Source: Bacillus tuaregi (GTDB lineage: Bacteria > Bacillota > Bacilli > Bacillales > Cytobacillaceae). From it: 64,000 nt of DNA. The position numbers and the translations under genes are program-made. Location of the stretch: positions 508,189 through 572,188 of the forward strand of contig NZ_LT629731.1 of NCBI RefSeq assembly GCF_900104575.1, in the 5' to 3' direction. Every line of letters begins with the position of its first letter. The first letter of the stretch is position 1. The notes beneath the pieces were generated by a model. The model had not been told where the DNA came from. It worked only from the letters and a program-made list of their open reading frames with translations, and made no database searches. Below are positions 42,700-50,490 of this stretch, piece after piece.

Positions 42700-43669
42700 A
42701 GGTGTCTATTTCGGACTTCTGTCCGGACTGACATGGGCTATCGATACGGTATTGATTGGGATTGTCCTGTCCTCTACGCTGTTTCTATCAAGTGAACAGG
42801 TGATCTTTTTAGCTCCTTTAGTTAGTACGTTTTTACACGACTTTTTATCGACAATCTGGATGATGATTTTCCTCGGAATCCGCGGCGAACTTAAGACGAC
42901 TTTTTCAAGAGTACGAACAAGAAGCGGCCGCTGGGTTATACTGGGCTCCTTGCTTGGTGGACCGATCGGAATGACGTGCTATGTATTAGCGGTAAAATAT
43001 ATCGGGGCTGCTTATACCGCTTCCTTTTCCGCTATCTATCCGGCTGTGGGAGCGTTCATGGCCTTCCTTATCTTAAAGGATCGCTTAAGATTAAAGAACT
43101 GGATTGGATTGTTTATCAGTATTCTGTTTATTTTCCTATTAGGCTATTCAAGCGGCGAGTTTGCCTCTGACAACTATATTATCGGCTTCCTATTTGTTCT
43201 TGGTGCCATTTTCGGCTGGGGAATGGAATGTGTCATCCTTGCCTATGGAATGAAGGATGAGGAGATTACACCACAGCAGGCTCTACAGGTAAGACAATTG
43301 GTATCGGCTGTGACGTATGGTGTGCTGATCCTGCCGTTTATGAAGGCTTATCCATTAGTGGGAACAGCGTTAATGAGTAAGGAAATTCTATTTATTGCCG
43401 TGATTGCTCTATTTGGAACGACTTCTTACTTATTCTATTACAGCGCGATTCACAAAATTGGACCGACGCGTGCAATGGCCTTAAATATTTCCTATTCGGC
43501 ATGGGCGATTATCATTAGTGCGATTTTCCTTGGCGCTCCGCTTACGTTGAAAATGTTCTTCTTTAGTATTATGATATTGGTGGGTTCTGTTCTGACAGTA
43601 GCGGGACCGGATGAATTTACCTTTAAAAAACTATTTTCAAGACGAAGTGTAGGAGAACCGATTAAATGA
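42686..43669 (+). CDS. licB: LicB-like choline permease (DMT superfamily)
   Basis: 327 residues with about ten membrane segments and the two-EamA-domain layout of drug/metabolite transporters (GLLSGLTWAIDTVLIG at the start; YIGAAYTASFSAIYPAVGAFMAFLIL). LicB brings choline into the cell in lic loci. I take ATG 42686, because AAAGGAG lies ten bases before it; ATG 42677 is too close. It overlaps the kinase gene by 14 bases and the following licC by 4 bases, so the three are one translational unit. The transporter family is certain; choline as substrate is inferred from position. Confidence 0.88.
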   Translation: MLKNKGVYFGLLSGLTWAIDTVLIGIVLSSTLFLSSEQVIFLAPLVSTFLHDFLSTIWMMIFLGIRGELKTTFSRVRTRSGRWVILGSLLGGPIGMTCYVLAVKYIGAAYTASFSAIYPAVGAFMAFLILKDRLRLKNWIGLFISILFIFLLGYSSGEFASDNYIIGFLFVLGAIFGWGMECVILAYGMKDEEITPQQALQVRQLVSAVTYGVLILPFMKAYPLVGTALMSKEILFIAVIALFGTTSYLFYYSAIHKIGPTRAMALNISYSAWAIIISAIFLGAPLTLKMFFFSIMILVGSVLTVAGPDEFTFKKLFSRRSVGEPIK

Positions 43670-44355
43670 GAGCGATTCTATTAGCAGCAGGAATGGGCAC
43701 AAGGCTGAGACCGTTAACGCTGACAACGCCTAAATCACTTGTTCCGGTTAACGGCAAGCCGATGCTCGAGATTCAAATTGAGTATTTGCAGGAAATTGGT
43801 GTTGAAGAGATTATCGTTGTGACAGGCTATTTACGGGAAAAATTTGCGTATTTGGTTGAGAAGTATGGTGTGACCCTTGTCCATAATGATAAATATGATG
43901 TTTATAACAATATTTATACGATGTATTTGGTGAAGGAATATCTGCCAGGGGCTTATGTGATTGATGCGGATAATTATTTGACGCGAAACTTCCTTTTAAA
44001 GAATCCCGAGCGTTCGATGTATTTTAGTGCGATTAAGAAGGATTTTAAGGACGAATGGGTCATTAAGTATGATGAGAACTTAAAAATCTATGAGCTGGAA
44101 GTCTGCAGCGATGTCGAGGATTATATCCTTTGTGGGATTTCCTATTGGTCTGTCGAGGACGGTGCGTACATTGTCGGGAAATTGGAAGATGCGATTGCCG
44201 GCGGAGATTTCACGAACCTGTATTGGGATAATATTGTGAAGGATAATATTAAAAACTTGAATGTCTATTTGCAAAAAATCAATTCAGACGACAGCTATGA
44301 GATTGATTCACTTGAGGATTATGAACGCGTGCAGAAATTAGTGAAGAATTCTTGA
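43666..44355 (+). CDS. licC: CTP:phosphocholine cytidylyltransferase
   Basis: 229 residues, the length of pneumococcal LicC and very like it. AAGMGTRLRPLTLTTPKSLV carries the intact GxGxR and PK nucleotide motifs, and NDKYDVYNNIYTMYLVKEYL, VIDADNYL and LYWDNIVKDNIKNL match the LicC-specific segments. It forms CDP-choline from CTP and phosphocholine. It starts at the ATGA overlap with licB and is the last gene of the operon; a strong terminator follows. The transferase that would use CDP-choline, a LicD protein, lies at 61214. Confidence 0.94.
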   Translation: MRAILLAAGMGTRLRPLTLTTPKSLVPVNGKPMLEIQIEYLQEIGVEEIIVVTGYLREKFAYLVEKYGVTLVHNDKYDVYNNIYTMYLVKEYLPGAYVIDADNYLTRNFLLKNPERSMYFSAIKKDFKDEWVIKYDENLKIYELEVCSDVEDYILCGISYWSVEDGAYIVGKLEDAIAGGDFTNLYWDNIVKDNIKNLNVYLQKINSDDSYEIDSLEDYERVQKLVKNS

Positions 44356-44378
44356 GTGGTTTGAGAAAATGAGAAAAC

Positions 44379-44413
44379 GAAAACACCTAAGGCTTCGGCT
44401 TTAGGTGTTTTTT
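44379..44413 (+). terminator. Terminator of the lic operon
   Basis: AAAACACCTAA / TTTAGGTGTTTTTT hairpin with a GGCTTCGGC loop. Confidence 0.9.
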
Positions 44414-44630
44414 GTGCGCCTAGCTTGATGAAGGGAGACTAAAGGTGGAATAGAGGAGAATTTATCGTATGTGGTTTACCGTAAATTTCCAAGAAGGGAG
44501 GAGAATTTGCCGAAATTCGTATATTTTTGTAACAATTCCCATCAAATCCCTTCACAACCACAAACCAACCGTATATCATTGAATACGTACTAGGACAATG
44601 CTGGCACCAACAGGGACAGCGCCTTCACTA

Positions 44631-44724
44631 CGGTGACGCATTACCTCGCCGGGGGACAGTCCCCCGGCGAGGTAACGCGTCACCGCAGTGGGGGACAGTC
44701 CCCCGGTGCTTTAGAGCACTAAAC
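44631..44724. repeat. REP pair 13 with extended arms
   Basis: First unit: 55 bases (44631-44685) with arms CGGTGACGC-TTACCTCGCC around GGGGGAC-A-GTCCCCC, one mismatch only. Second unit: GGGGGACAGTCCCCC followed by GGTGCTTTAGAGCAC. Confidence 0.9.
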
Positions 44725-44753
44725 TAGATTATTATATCATAGAAGGGATCGGA

Positions 44754-45830
44754 ATGTTGAAGAAGAGAATTGTTTTTTTGATGTTGTTGGCTTTTTTGTT
44801 CGTTGGTTTTGGGGTACCATCACATGAGGCAAAGGCGGCGAGTGATTCGGGCTGGCAGCTGGAGAATGGTAACTGGTATTACTTTGACCATAATCAAAAG
44901 GCAACCGGCTGGCTGTATGAAGGGGAAGATTGGTATTATTTAGACTCCGCTGGTAAAATGCTGACTGGCTGGTATCTGGTTGGCGGAAAATGGTACTATT
45001 CCGATTGGAGCGGTCGGATGTTAACTGGCTGGATTCTTGACAATGATACCTGGTATTATTTGAACCATAACGGTGCTATGCAGACAGGCTGGCTATTGTA
45101 TGGAAATGATTGGTATTACTTAAATGCCTCCGGTAAAATGCAGACCGGTTGGTACCAGCTTGGCGGTCTATGGTACTTCTCAAATGAGAGCGGAGTCATG
45201 CAAACTCGCTGGATTAAGGATAATGGAAAGGAATATTATCTAGATAAAAATGGTGTCTGGAATCCCAACCCAGTCTATCTTGAGGGGAGAATCATCGTGA
45301 TTGACCCTGGTCATGGGGGACATGATAGTGGTGCAACTGCGGGCGGAGTCTATGAAAAAACCATCAATCTTGATGTAGGCTTAAAATTAAGAGATTACTT
45401 GACTAAGCACAATGCAACGGTACATATGACGAGAAGCACCGATGAATTTATTTCTCTAACGGATAGGGTGGCTTTTTCGAACAATATTGAACCAGATGCC
45501 TACATAAGTATTCACGTGAACTCAGCTTCAGGAAGTGCGGCAATCGGAATCGAAACCTATCACAATTCTCAAAAGGGTATTTTACCAAAGGAGAGTAAGG
45601 AGCTAGCGTCTGCGATTCAAAGTGAGCTATTAAAATCAACTGGTGCAAACGACCGAAAAGTAAAGGATGCCAACTTTGCTGTCACAAGAGGTAATTATAC
45701 ACCGGCTATACTAGTCGAAATGGGCTTCATTACAAATGATAGCGAAAGAGCTAATCTGACGAATAGCAGCTATCAGGATAAAATTGCAAAAGGTATTTAT
45801 AACGGCTTAAGTGTGTTTTTTGACAGATAA
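44754..45830 (+). CDS. N-acetylmuramoyl-L-alanine amidase (amidase_3) with choline-binding-type repeats
   Basis: 358 residues. The signal peptide ends near residue 29 (HEAKAA). Seven CW repeats fill about 33-175 (GWQLENGNWYYFD, GWLYEGEDWYYLD and so on), in the N-terminal half. The amidase_3 domain covers about 180-355. Zinc ligands are in DPGHGGHD, the Glu of YEKTINL and SIHVNS, and the catalytic Glu is in VEMGFITN. The SLH-anchored amidase at 18418 is its counterpart. Choline-binding amidases of this architecture act in cell separation and lysis in pneumococcus (LytA has a different catalytic fold family). AGAAGGGA precedes the ATG. Confidence 0.94.
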   Translation: MLKKRIVFLMLLAFLFVGFGVPSHEAKAASDSGWQLENGNWYYFDHNQKATGWLYEGEDWYYLDSAGKMLTGWYLVGGKWYYSDWSGRMLTGWILDNDTWYYLNHNGAMQTGWLLYGNDWYYLNASGKMQTGWYQLGGLWYFSNESGVMQTRWIKDNGKEYYLDKNGVWNPNPVYLEGRIIVIDPGHGGHDSGATAGGVYEKTINLDVGLKLRDYLTKHNATVHMTRSTDEFISLTDRVAFSNNIEPDAYISIHVNSASGSAAIGIETYHNSQKGILPKESKELASAIQSELLKSTGANDRKVKDANFAVTRGNYTPAILVEMGFITNDSERANLTNSSYQDKIAKGIYNGLSVFFDR

Positions 45831-45852
45831 TAGAATAGCAAGTGAAACAAGC

Positions 45853-45885
45853 AGGGGCCAGTCATTGACTGGTTCCCTTTTTTTG
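45853..45885 (+). terminator. Rho-independent terminator
   Basis: GGGGCCAGTC / GACTGGTTCCC hairpin with TTTTTTT. Confidence 0.8.
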
Positions 45886-45924
45886 TAAAGTAAGCTTCGA
45901 AAGTTGAACCAGATTGCTGTTTCA

Positions 45925-45970
45925 CATTAAAGCGCTGGGGGACAGTCCCCCAGCGCTTTAATGCGTTACT
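45925..45970. repeat. REP locus 14, perfect palindrome
   Basis: 39 perfectly symmetrical bases: CATTAAAGCGCT, GGGGGAC, central A, GTCCCCC and AGCGCTTTAATG. Confidence 0.92.
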
Positions 45971-46140
45971 ACATTGGCTAGCAAGTTATTTCTTAATCTA
46001 TTAGATGATTCTATTAAGTGAGGATAATTGGAGGTTAAAATCGCATTATATAAGAATAATATCAAAAGGAAGAAAATGATTTAAATAGATGACTTTTTAC
46101 TCATAATTCTCAAAAAATTCACACATCGAACCGATACTAT

Positions 46141-46165
46141 TCTACTAAAATGGTAAAATATTCAT
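46141..46165 (+). promoter_or_regulatory. Promoter motif a of the CW-repeat protein family
   Basis: CTACTAAAATGGTAAAATATT with the extended -10 TGGTAAAAT at 46151-46159. The same TGGTAAAATATT lies before the genes at 48825 and 50491. Confidence 0.5.
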
Positions 46166-46199
46166 AGGAAAGTAATATTATGTAAAAGGGGTGAGAAAA

Positions 46200-47303
46200 A
46201 TGAAAAAAGCATCAGTTTCCTTATTGTTGATAGCCTTTCTATTGATTCCAAATCTTGCTTTTGCCCAGGAGAATGGCGAATCAGTGGAAAATCCAGACAA
46301 TGGAGCAGCAGTAACGGATCAGACTGTACCTGAAGATGTGCCAGTTTTGGAGGAAAATGCTGTTACAGAAAATGGGGTACCAGAAGCAGTTACAGAAGAA
46401 GCCGTTATTCCTGAGGTGGAGACAGCACCGGAAGCAGGTGCTGTGGAGGAACCGGCTATTGAGAATGAGAATGATGTTTCTGTTGCAGCGGTGATACCTG
46501 GATGGTATCAAGACCATTATGGTTGGTATTATCTATTCGCAGACGGTTCTTATGCAGTCGGATGGTGGCCATCTGGAGTGAATTGGTATTACTTCGATGA
46601 TTGGGGCTATATGATGACCGGTTGGGCAAACGATGGTGTGAATTGGTATTACTTTGATCCATACAGTGGAGCAATGGTAACCGGAGATGTATATATTGAC
46701 GGTGCTTGGTATTATTTTGATGCCAACGGTGCATGGGTTCCATATACGGCTCCATCCTATACAGAGGGCTGGCTTCAGGATAGCTGGGGCTGGTACTATC
46801 AATTCTCCGATGGCACCTACGCAGTCGGCTGGTGGACAGATGGTTGGGATTGGTATTACTTTGATGATTGGGGCTATATGATGACTGGATGGGCAAACGA
46901 CGGTGTGAATTGGTACTATTTTGACCCATACAGTGGTGCGATGCTAACTGGAGACGTATACATTGATGGATCCTGGTATTATTTTGACGCCAACGGGGCA
47001 TGGGTTCCATATACAGCACCAACATATGTAGAAGGGTGGAACTATGATAGCTGGGGCTGGTACTATACTTTTAGTGACGGCTCGTATGCAGTCGGATGGT
47101 GGACGGATGGCTGGGATTGGTATTACTTTGATCAATGGGGCTATATGTCAACCGGGTGGATTTATGACGGAGGGTACTATTACTACCTTGATGCTAATGG
47201 AAGGTTAACAAGTACCTATTCTGCCTATGATTACTATTATATCTATGACTATGACTACTGGTACGATACTTACTACTACTACGTATGGTATCCTACTTTC
47301 TAA
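46200..47303 (+). CDS. Secreted CW-repeat protein without catalytic domain (Tyr-rich tail)
   Basis: 367 residues from ATG 46200 (AAGGGG eight bases before; a GTG at 46191 is the alternative). The signal peptide ends LAFAQENG. An acidic Ala/Glu/Val-rich linker spans about 25-100. CW-type repeats follow in a higher-order unit of 89 residues that recurs at exactly 267-base intervals (46500, 46767, 47034). The C-terminus is extremely rich in Tyr (YYYIYDYDYWYDTYYYY). No enzyme motif is present. It probably coats the wall through polymer-bound choline, but the ligand is not proven. The near-identical units suggest recent tandem duplication. Confidence 0.87.
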   Translation: MKKASVSLLLIAFLLIPNLAFAQENGESVENPDNGAAVTDQTVPEDVPVLEENAVTENGVPEAVTEEAVIPEVETAPEAGAVEEPAIENENDVSVAAVIPGWYQDHYGWYYLFADGSYAVGWWPSGVNWYYFDDWGYMMTGWANDGVNWYYFDPYSGAMVTGDVYIDGAWYYFDANGAWVPYTAPSYTEGWLQDSWGWYYQFSDGTYAVGWWTDGWDWYYFDDWGYMMTGWANDGVNWYYFDPYSGAMLTGDVYIDGSWYYFDANGAWVPYTAPTYVEGWNYDSWGWYYTFSDGSYAVGWWTDGWDWYYFDQWGYMSTGWIYDGGYYYYLDANGRLTSTYSAYDYYYIYDYDYWYDTYYYYVWYPTF

Positions 47304-47323
47304 TGGCAATGGTAAGTATAACT

Positions 47324-47353
47324 AGACCCCTTCATGAAAATGAAGGGGTCTTT
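47324..47353 (+). terminator. Rho-independent terminator
   Basis: AGACCCCTTCAT / ATGAAGGGGTCT hairpin and TTT. Confidence 0.8.
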
Positions 47354-47408
47354 AAGCGTGGATTAGAACGTGCTATCTTTCCAAAAAATGCGCAGAAAAC
47401 TTTATCAT

Positions 47409-47490
47409 ATTAAAGCGCCGGGGGACAGTCCCCCGGCGCTTTAAAGCATTACCTCATTGGGGGACTGACCCCCAGTGCTTTAATGCGTTG
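47409..47490. repeat. REP pair 15
   Basis: Perfect 35-base palindrome 47410-47444 (TTAAAGCGCC arms, GGGGGAC-A-GTCCCCC core), followed by a unit with GGGGGACTGACCCCC and AGTGCTTTAATGCG. Confidence 0.9.
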
Positions 47491-47651
47491 GAGGATATCT
47501 ATTTCCTGTGCTTTTTCTTGAATAAATAAACTATTTCTATGCTTGGAAGATTTGATTGTTTGTTTGGGTGTGGGAGAATATAATATGTTTGCCCTGTGTC
47601 ATTTGGGTGGTGTCAAATGTTTCTATGAAACAGTGGATGGAAGGTAAACGT

Positions 47652-48710
47652 ATGAATGATAGAGTTCAATGGATAGATGTTAGTAAAGGGATTGGTATTT
47701 TTCTTGTGATTATCGGACATACCATGATTCAGGGGGAACTGAGAGGGCAAATCTATGCTTTTCATATGCCGTTATTTTTCTTTATTTCGGGTTATTTATT
47801 TTCAAACCGTCGGTACCCACAGATCAAGCAGTTCGTCTTAGCGAAAGCAAGGACCATATTGATCCCGTATATTAGCTTTTCAATTATTTCTATAGTATTA
47901 ATGAAGATCTTCCAAGGAGGGGTGATTGATTTTTCAAGCCTGATTAGGTCATTCCTATTATCAGAACGAAATGGAATCTACTTCAACCAGCCACTGTGGT
48001 TTTTAACGTCACTTTTTACAATTGAAGTTATTTTTTACCTGCTAATAAAATATATCAAGAAGCAGTTCTATATGATGCTGCTTGTCACAGCGATGTCGTG
48101 CTTTTCAGTATCTGTGCTGGATGCTGTAGCAGGCACAAAGATTCTGCCATGGAGCTTTGATCAATCCCTCTATTTTCTCTTTTATTTTGCGATGGGGTAT
48201 AGGATGAAGCTTACTGCTTCCAGACGCGCAAACGGAACCATAAAAAAGTCTCCATTATTTATGGTTTCAGCAGTTTTGTACCTATTATTCCTAATGGATG
48301 GCAAAATCTACGCCAAAATCTTTCAAATCGCCATCGGTGAAACCTGGCACTTACACGATTATCTCTTTTTATATCTTAATAATATCGTCTGGGCAATGAT
48401 AGCCATCCATTTTATTATTTATGTGTCGCAATTTTTGTCACTGAGTTTTTTACAATATCTTGGAAAAAACTCATTAATCCTACTAGCGCTGCACGTCAGC
48501 TTAGGGTTTAACATCATTAACCGTTTTGGTGCGAGCAGTCTTCAAGCGATTTTTCATCAGCCTAATCTGCTTGGACTTATCTATACCATTTTAACCATTA
48601 TTCTGTTAATACCGGTGATTACGCTGATAAATAAATATTTCCCATGTATACTCGGCAGAAAAAAGGAAAGGAAAACTGACAAAACGTCCAATACCAAGAA
48701 TAATGGATGA
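47652..48710 (+). CDS. Acyltransferase family 3 membrane protein
   Basis: 352 residues with about ten membrane segments and the acyltransferase_3 start WIDVSKGIGIFLVIIGHT (conserved His), then FHMPLFFFISGYLF. Members O-acetylate sugars or peptidoglycan. I start at ATG 47652 behind GGAAGG; the frame is open further upstream without a good ribosome site. It sits alone between two CW-repeat protein genes, so it may modify the same surface polymer; this is guesswork. A second family member is at 53107. Confidence 0.87.
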   Translation: MNDRVQWIDVSKGIGIFLVIIGHTMIQGELRGQIYAFHMPLFFFISGYLFSNRRYPQIKQFVLAKARTILIPYISFSIISIVLMKIFQGGVIDFSSLIRSFLLSERNGIYFNQPLWFLTSLFTIEVIFYLLIKYIKKQFYMMLLVTAMSCFSVSVLDAVAGTKILPWSFDQSLYFLFYFAMGYRMKLTASRRANGTIKKSPLFMVSAVLYLLFLMDGKIYAKIFQIAIGETWHLHDYLFLYLNNIVWAMIAIHFIIYVSQFLSLSFLQYLGKNSLILLALHVSLGFNIINRFGASSLQAIFHQPNLLGLIYTILTIILLIPVITLINKYFPCILGRKKERKTDKTSNTKNNG

Positions 48711-48763
48711 GCAATCCTAAAATAATATAAATTCTATTTTTCTATTAATTTTGACCCTTTTAT

Positions 48764-48791
48764 TTGAAGTTTTATACTATACTGGTAAAAT
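48764..48791 (+). promoter_or_regulatory. Promoter motif b of the CW-repeat protein family
   Basis: TTGAAG (48764), 16-base spacer and TAAAAT inside the extended -10 TGGTAAAAT (48783-48791). An overlapping alternative is TTGACC at 48751 with TATACT at 48773. Confidence 0.5.
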
Positions 48792-48824
48792 ATTAATATA
48801 GTAAAAAATAAGGGGGTCAAAAGT

Positions 48825-50165
48825 ATGAAAAAAGGCTCTTTTGCCTTACTGTTAACGACTCTTCTCATGATTCCTACTCTTTCTTTTGCTCAGGAGAACG
48901 GAAATGAATCTGAAGAACTAAACAGTACAAACGTAGTTGAGGAACAATTTTCACAAAATCTAGCGCTAAATGAGGCTGAATCAGCTACTGCTATTTTGCC
49001 AGAAGTAGCAGATCAAACAGAACAACAGGAAGCAACAGAACCACAGTCTACCCACTCTGAAGAGGCACCGGTAGACATAGCGGGTACAGACGTACAAGCA
49101 ACGGATGAATCAGAAACGGTTCAATCTAATCAGGATGAAACCGTCCATGCCGCAGCGTTACATGATGACGTTTCCGCAGCAGGCTGGGTGGAAAGCTATG
49201 GAGAATGGTATTATTACGATGAATCTGGCTATCCATTATATGAGCAGTGGGTACAAAGTGGAAGCAATTGGTACTATGTCGATTATTCTGGAACGATGGT
49301 TGTCAACCAGGCCTATGAAATTGATGGGCAGGTTTATTTCTTTAATCATCTAGGGGTTATGCAGAAAAACGGCTGGGTATCTGATGGATATTACTGGTAC
49401 TATGCGAATGCTGACGGAACGCTTGTTCAAGGCTGGCTTCCATATAACGGTCAGTGGTATTACTTTGGTACATATGACGAGTATTATGATGTATACACAT
49501 ATGCCATGGCAACAGGCTACCAGTATATTGATGGGTATGACTATTTCTTCGACCATAATGGTGTGATGGCTACAAACGGCTGGGTATCTGACGGGTATGA
49601 TTGGTACTATGCGCAAGCTAACGGTACTCTTTACCTTGGCTGGCTATCAAGCGGTGGTCAGTGGTACTACTTTAATTATCATGACGGCTCAATGGCAACA
49701 GGCTATCAAAATATTGGCGGTTACGATTATTTCTTTTCCAATAGCGGTACAATGATTTCAAACGGCTGGTACTTTGACGGATATGATTGGTTTTTTATTA
49801 ACAGTAACGGTACATTGCATACTGGCTGGCTCTCAAGCGGTAGTAAATGGTACCACTTCGATGAAGATTATGGCTACATGGAAACAGGCTGGACTAGAAT
49901 TAAAGGAACAAACTTCTTCTTCGATAACAGCGGCGTTATGAAAACGAACGGCTGGAACACTGACGGATATGATTGGTATTATGCAACAGGAAACGGCGCA
50001 CTGCATACCGGCTGGTTGCAAAATGGCGGCAAATGGTACTATTTTGACGAATACGGTTCCATGTTAACAGGTATTTACCGAATAGGCTTTGATTACCATT
50101 ATTTTGACAGCAATGGTGTGCTACAGGATACGATCGAGAATTATTATTACTATTACTACTATTAA
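48825..50165 (+). CDS. Secreted CW-repeat protein without catalytic domain (poly-Tyr tail)
   Basis: 446 residues. The signal peptide ends LSFAQENG. A long acidic linker rich in Glu, Gln, Ala and Thr covers about 25-120. About fourteen CW-type repeats follow, alternating GWVSDGYYWYYANADGT-type and GWLSSGGQWYYF-type units with longer YFFDHNGVM hairpins. The protein ends in ENYYYYYYYY-like poly-tyrosine. It is closely related to the protein at 50491 in repeats, signal peptide and promoter, and to 46200 in layout. No catalytic motif is visible. Likely a wall-bound structural or adhesive protein. AGGGGG precedes the ATG. Confidence 0.87.
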   Translation: MKKGSFALLLTTLLMIPTLSFAQENGNESEELNSTNVVEEQFSQNLALNEAESATAILPEVADQTEQQEATEPQSTHSEEAPVDIAGTDVQATDESETVQSNQDETVHAAALHDDVSAAGWVESYGEWYYYDESGYPLYEQWVQSGSNWYYVDYSGTMVVNQAYEIDGQVYFFNHLGVMQKNGWVSDGYYWYYANADGTLVQGWLPYNGQWYYFGTYDEYYDVYTYAMATGYQYIDGYDYFFDHNGVMATNGWVSDGYDWYYAQANGTLYLGWLSSGGQWYYFNYHDGSMATGYQNIGGYDYFFSNSGTMISNGWYFDGYDWFFINSNGTLHTGWLSSGSKWYHFDEDYGYMETGWTRIKGTNFFFDNSGVMKTNGWNTDGYDWYYATGNGALHTGWLQNGGKWYYFDEYGSMLTGIYRIGFDYHYFDSNGVLQDTIENYYYYYYY

Positions 50166-50176
50166 TATGGAGTATG

Positions 50177-50208
50177 ACCCCTTCAATGAAATGTGAAGGG
50201 GTTTTCTT
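50177..50208 (+). terminator. Rho-independent terminator
   Basis: ACCCCTTCA / TGAAGGGGT hairpin and TTTTCTT; arms resemble the terminator at 47324. Confidence 0.75.
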
Positions 50209-50247
50209 ATACGCAAAATCAAATATAGAAGTGAGTGGTAACACCCG

Positions 50248-50384
50248 TCGCATTAAAGCATTACCGCGCTGGGGGACTGTCCCCCAATGTGTTAAAGCAT
50301 TACCGCATTGGGGGACAGACCCCCGCTGTGTTAAAGCATTACCGCACTGGGGGACTGTCCCCCAGTGCTTTAAAGCAGCAAACA
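50248..50384. repeat. REP cluster 16, three head-to-tail units
   Basis: Three units about 45 bases apart, each of the form GCATTACCGC-(G/A)CTG-GGGGGAC-N-GTCCCCC (the middle one GACAGACCCCC), with GTGTTAAAGCATT between them. Confidence 0.9.
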
Positions 50385-50428
50385 ATATTGTTCCGTTTTA
50401 TCTATTTTTCTATTTATTTCGACTTGTG

Positions 50429-50457
50429 TTTAAACTTTTCTACTATATTGGTAAAAT
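50429..50457 (+). promoter_or_regulatory. Promoter motif c of the CW-repeat protein family
   Basis: TTTAAA (50429), 17-base spacer, TAAAAT within the extended -10 TGGTAAAAT (50449-50457). CTATTTTTCTATT upstream also matches motif b. Confidence 0.5.
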
Positions 50458-50490
50458 ATTGTTATAGGATAAAACTAAGGGGGCAAAGGT

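Noticed and set aside
46456-47025. Long minus-strand ORF with His/Asn/Ser-rich protein
   Set aside because: It is the antisense shadow of the 267-base repeats of the CW-repeat gene.
50248-50384. Three evenly spaced repeats as a small CRISPR array
   Set aside because: The repeated part is a palindromic REP unit, the spaces between are also repeated (GTGTTAAAGCATT), and there are no cas genes.
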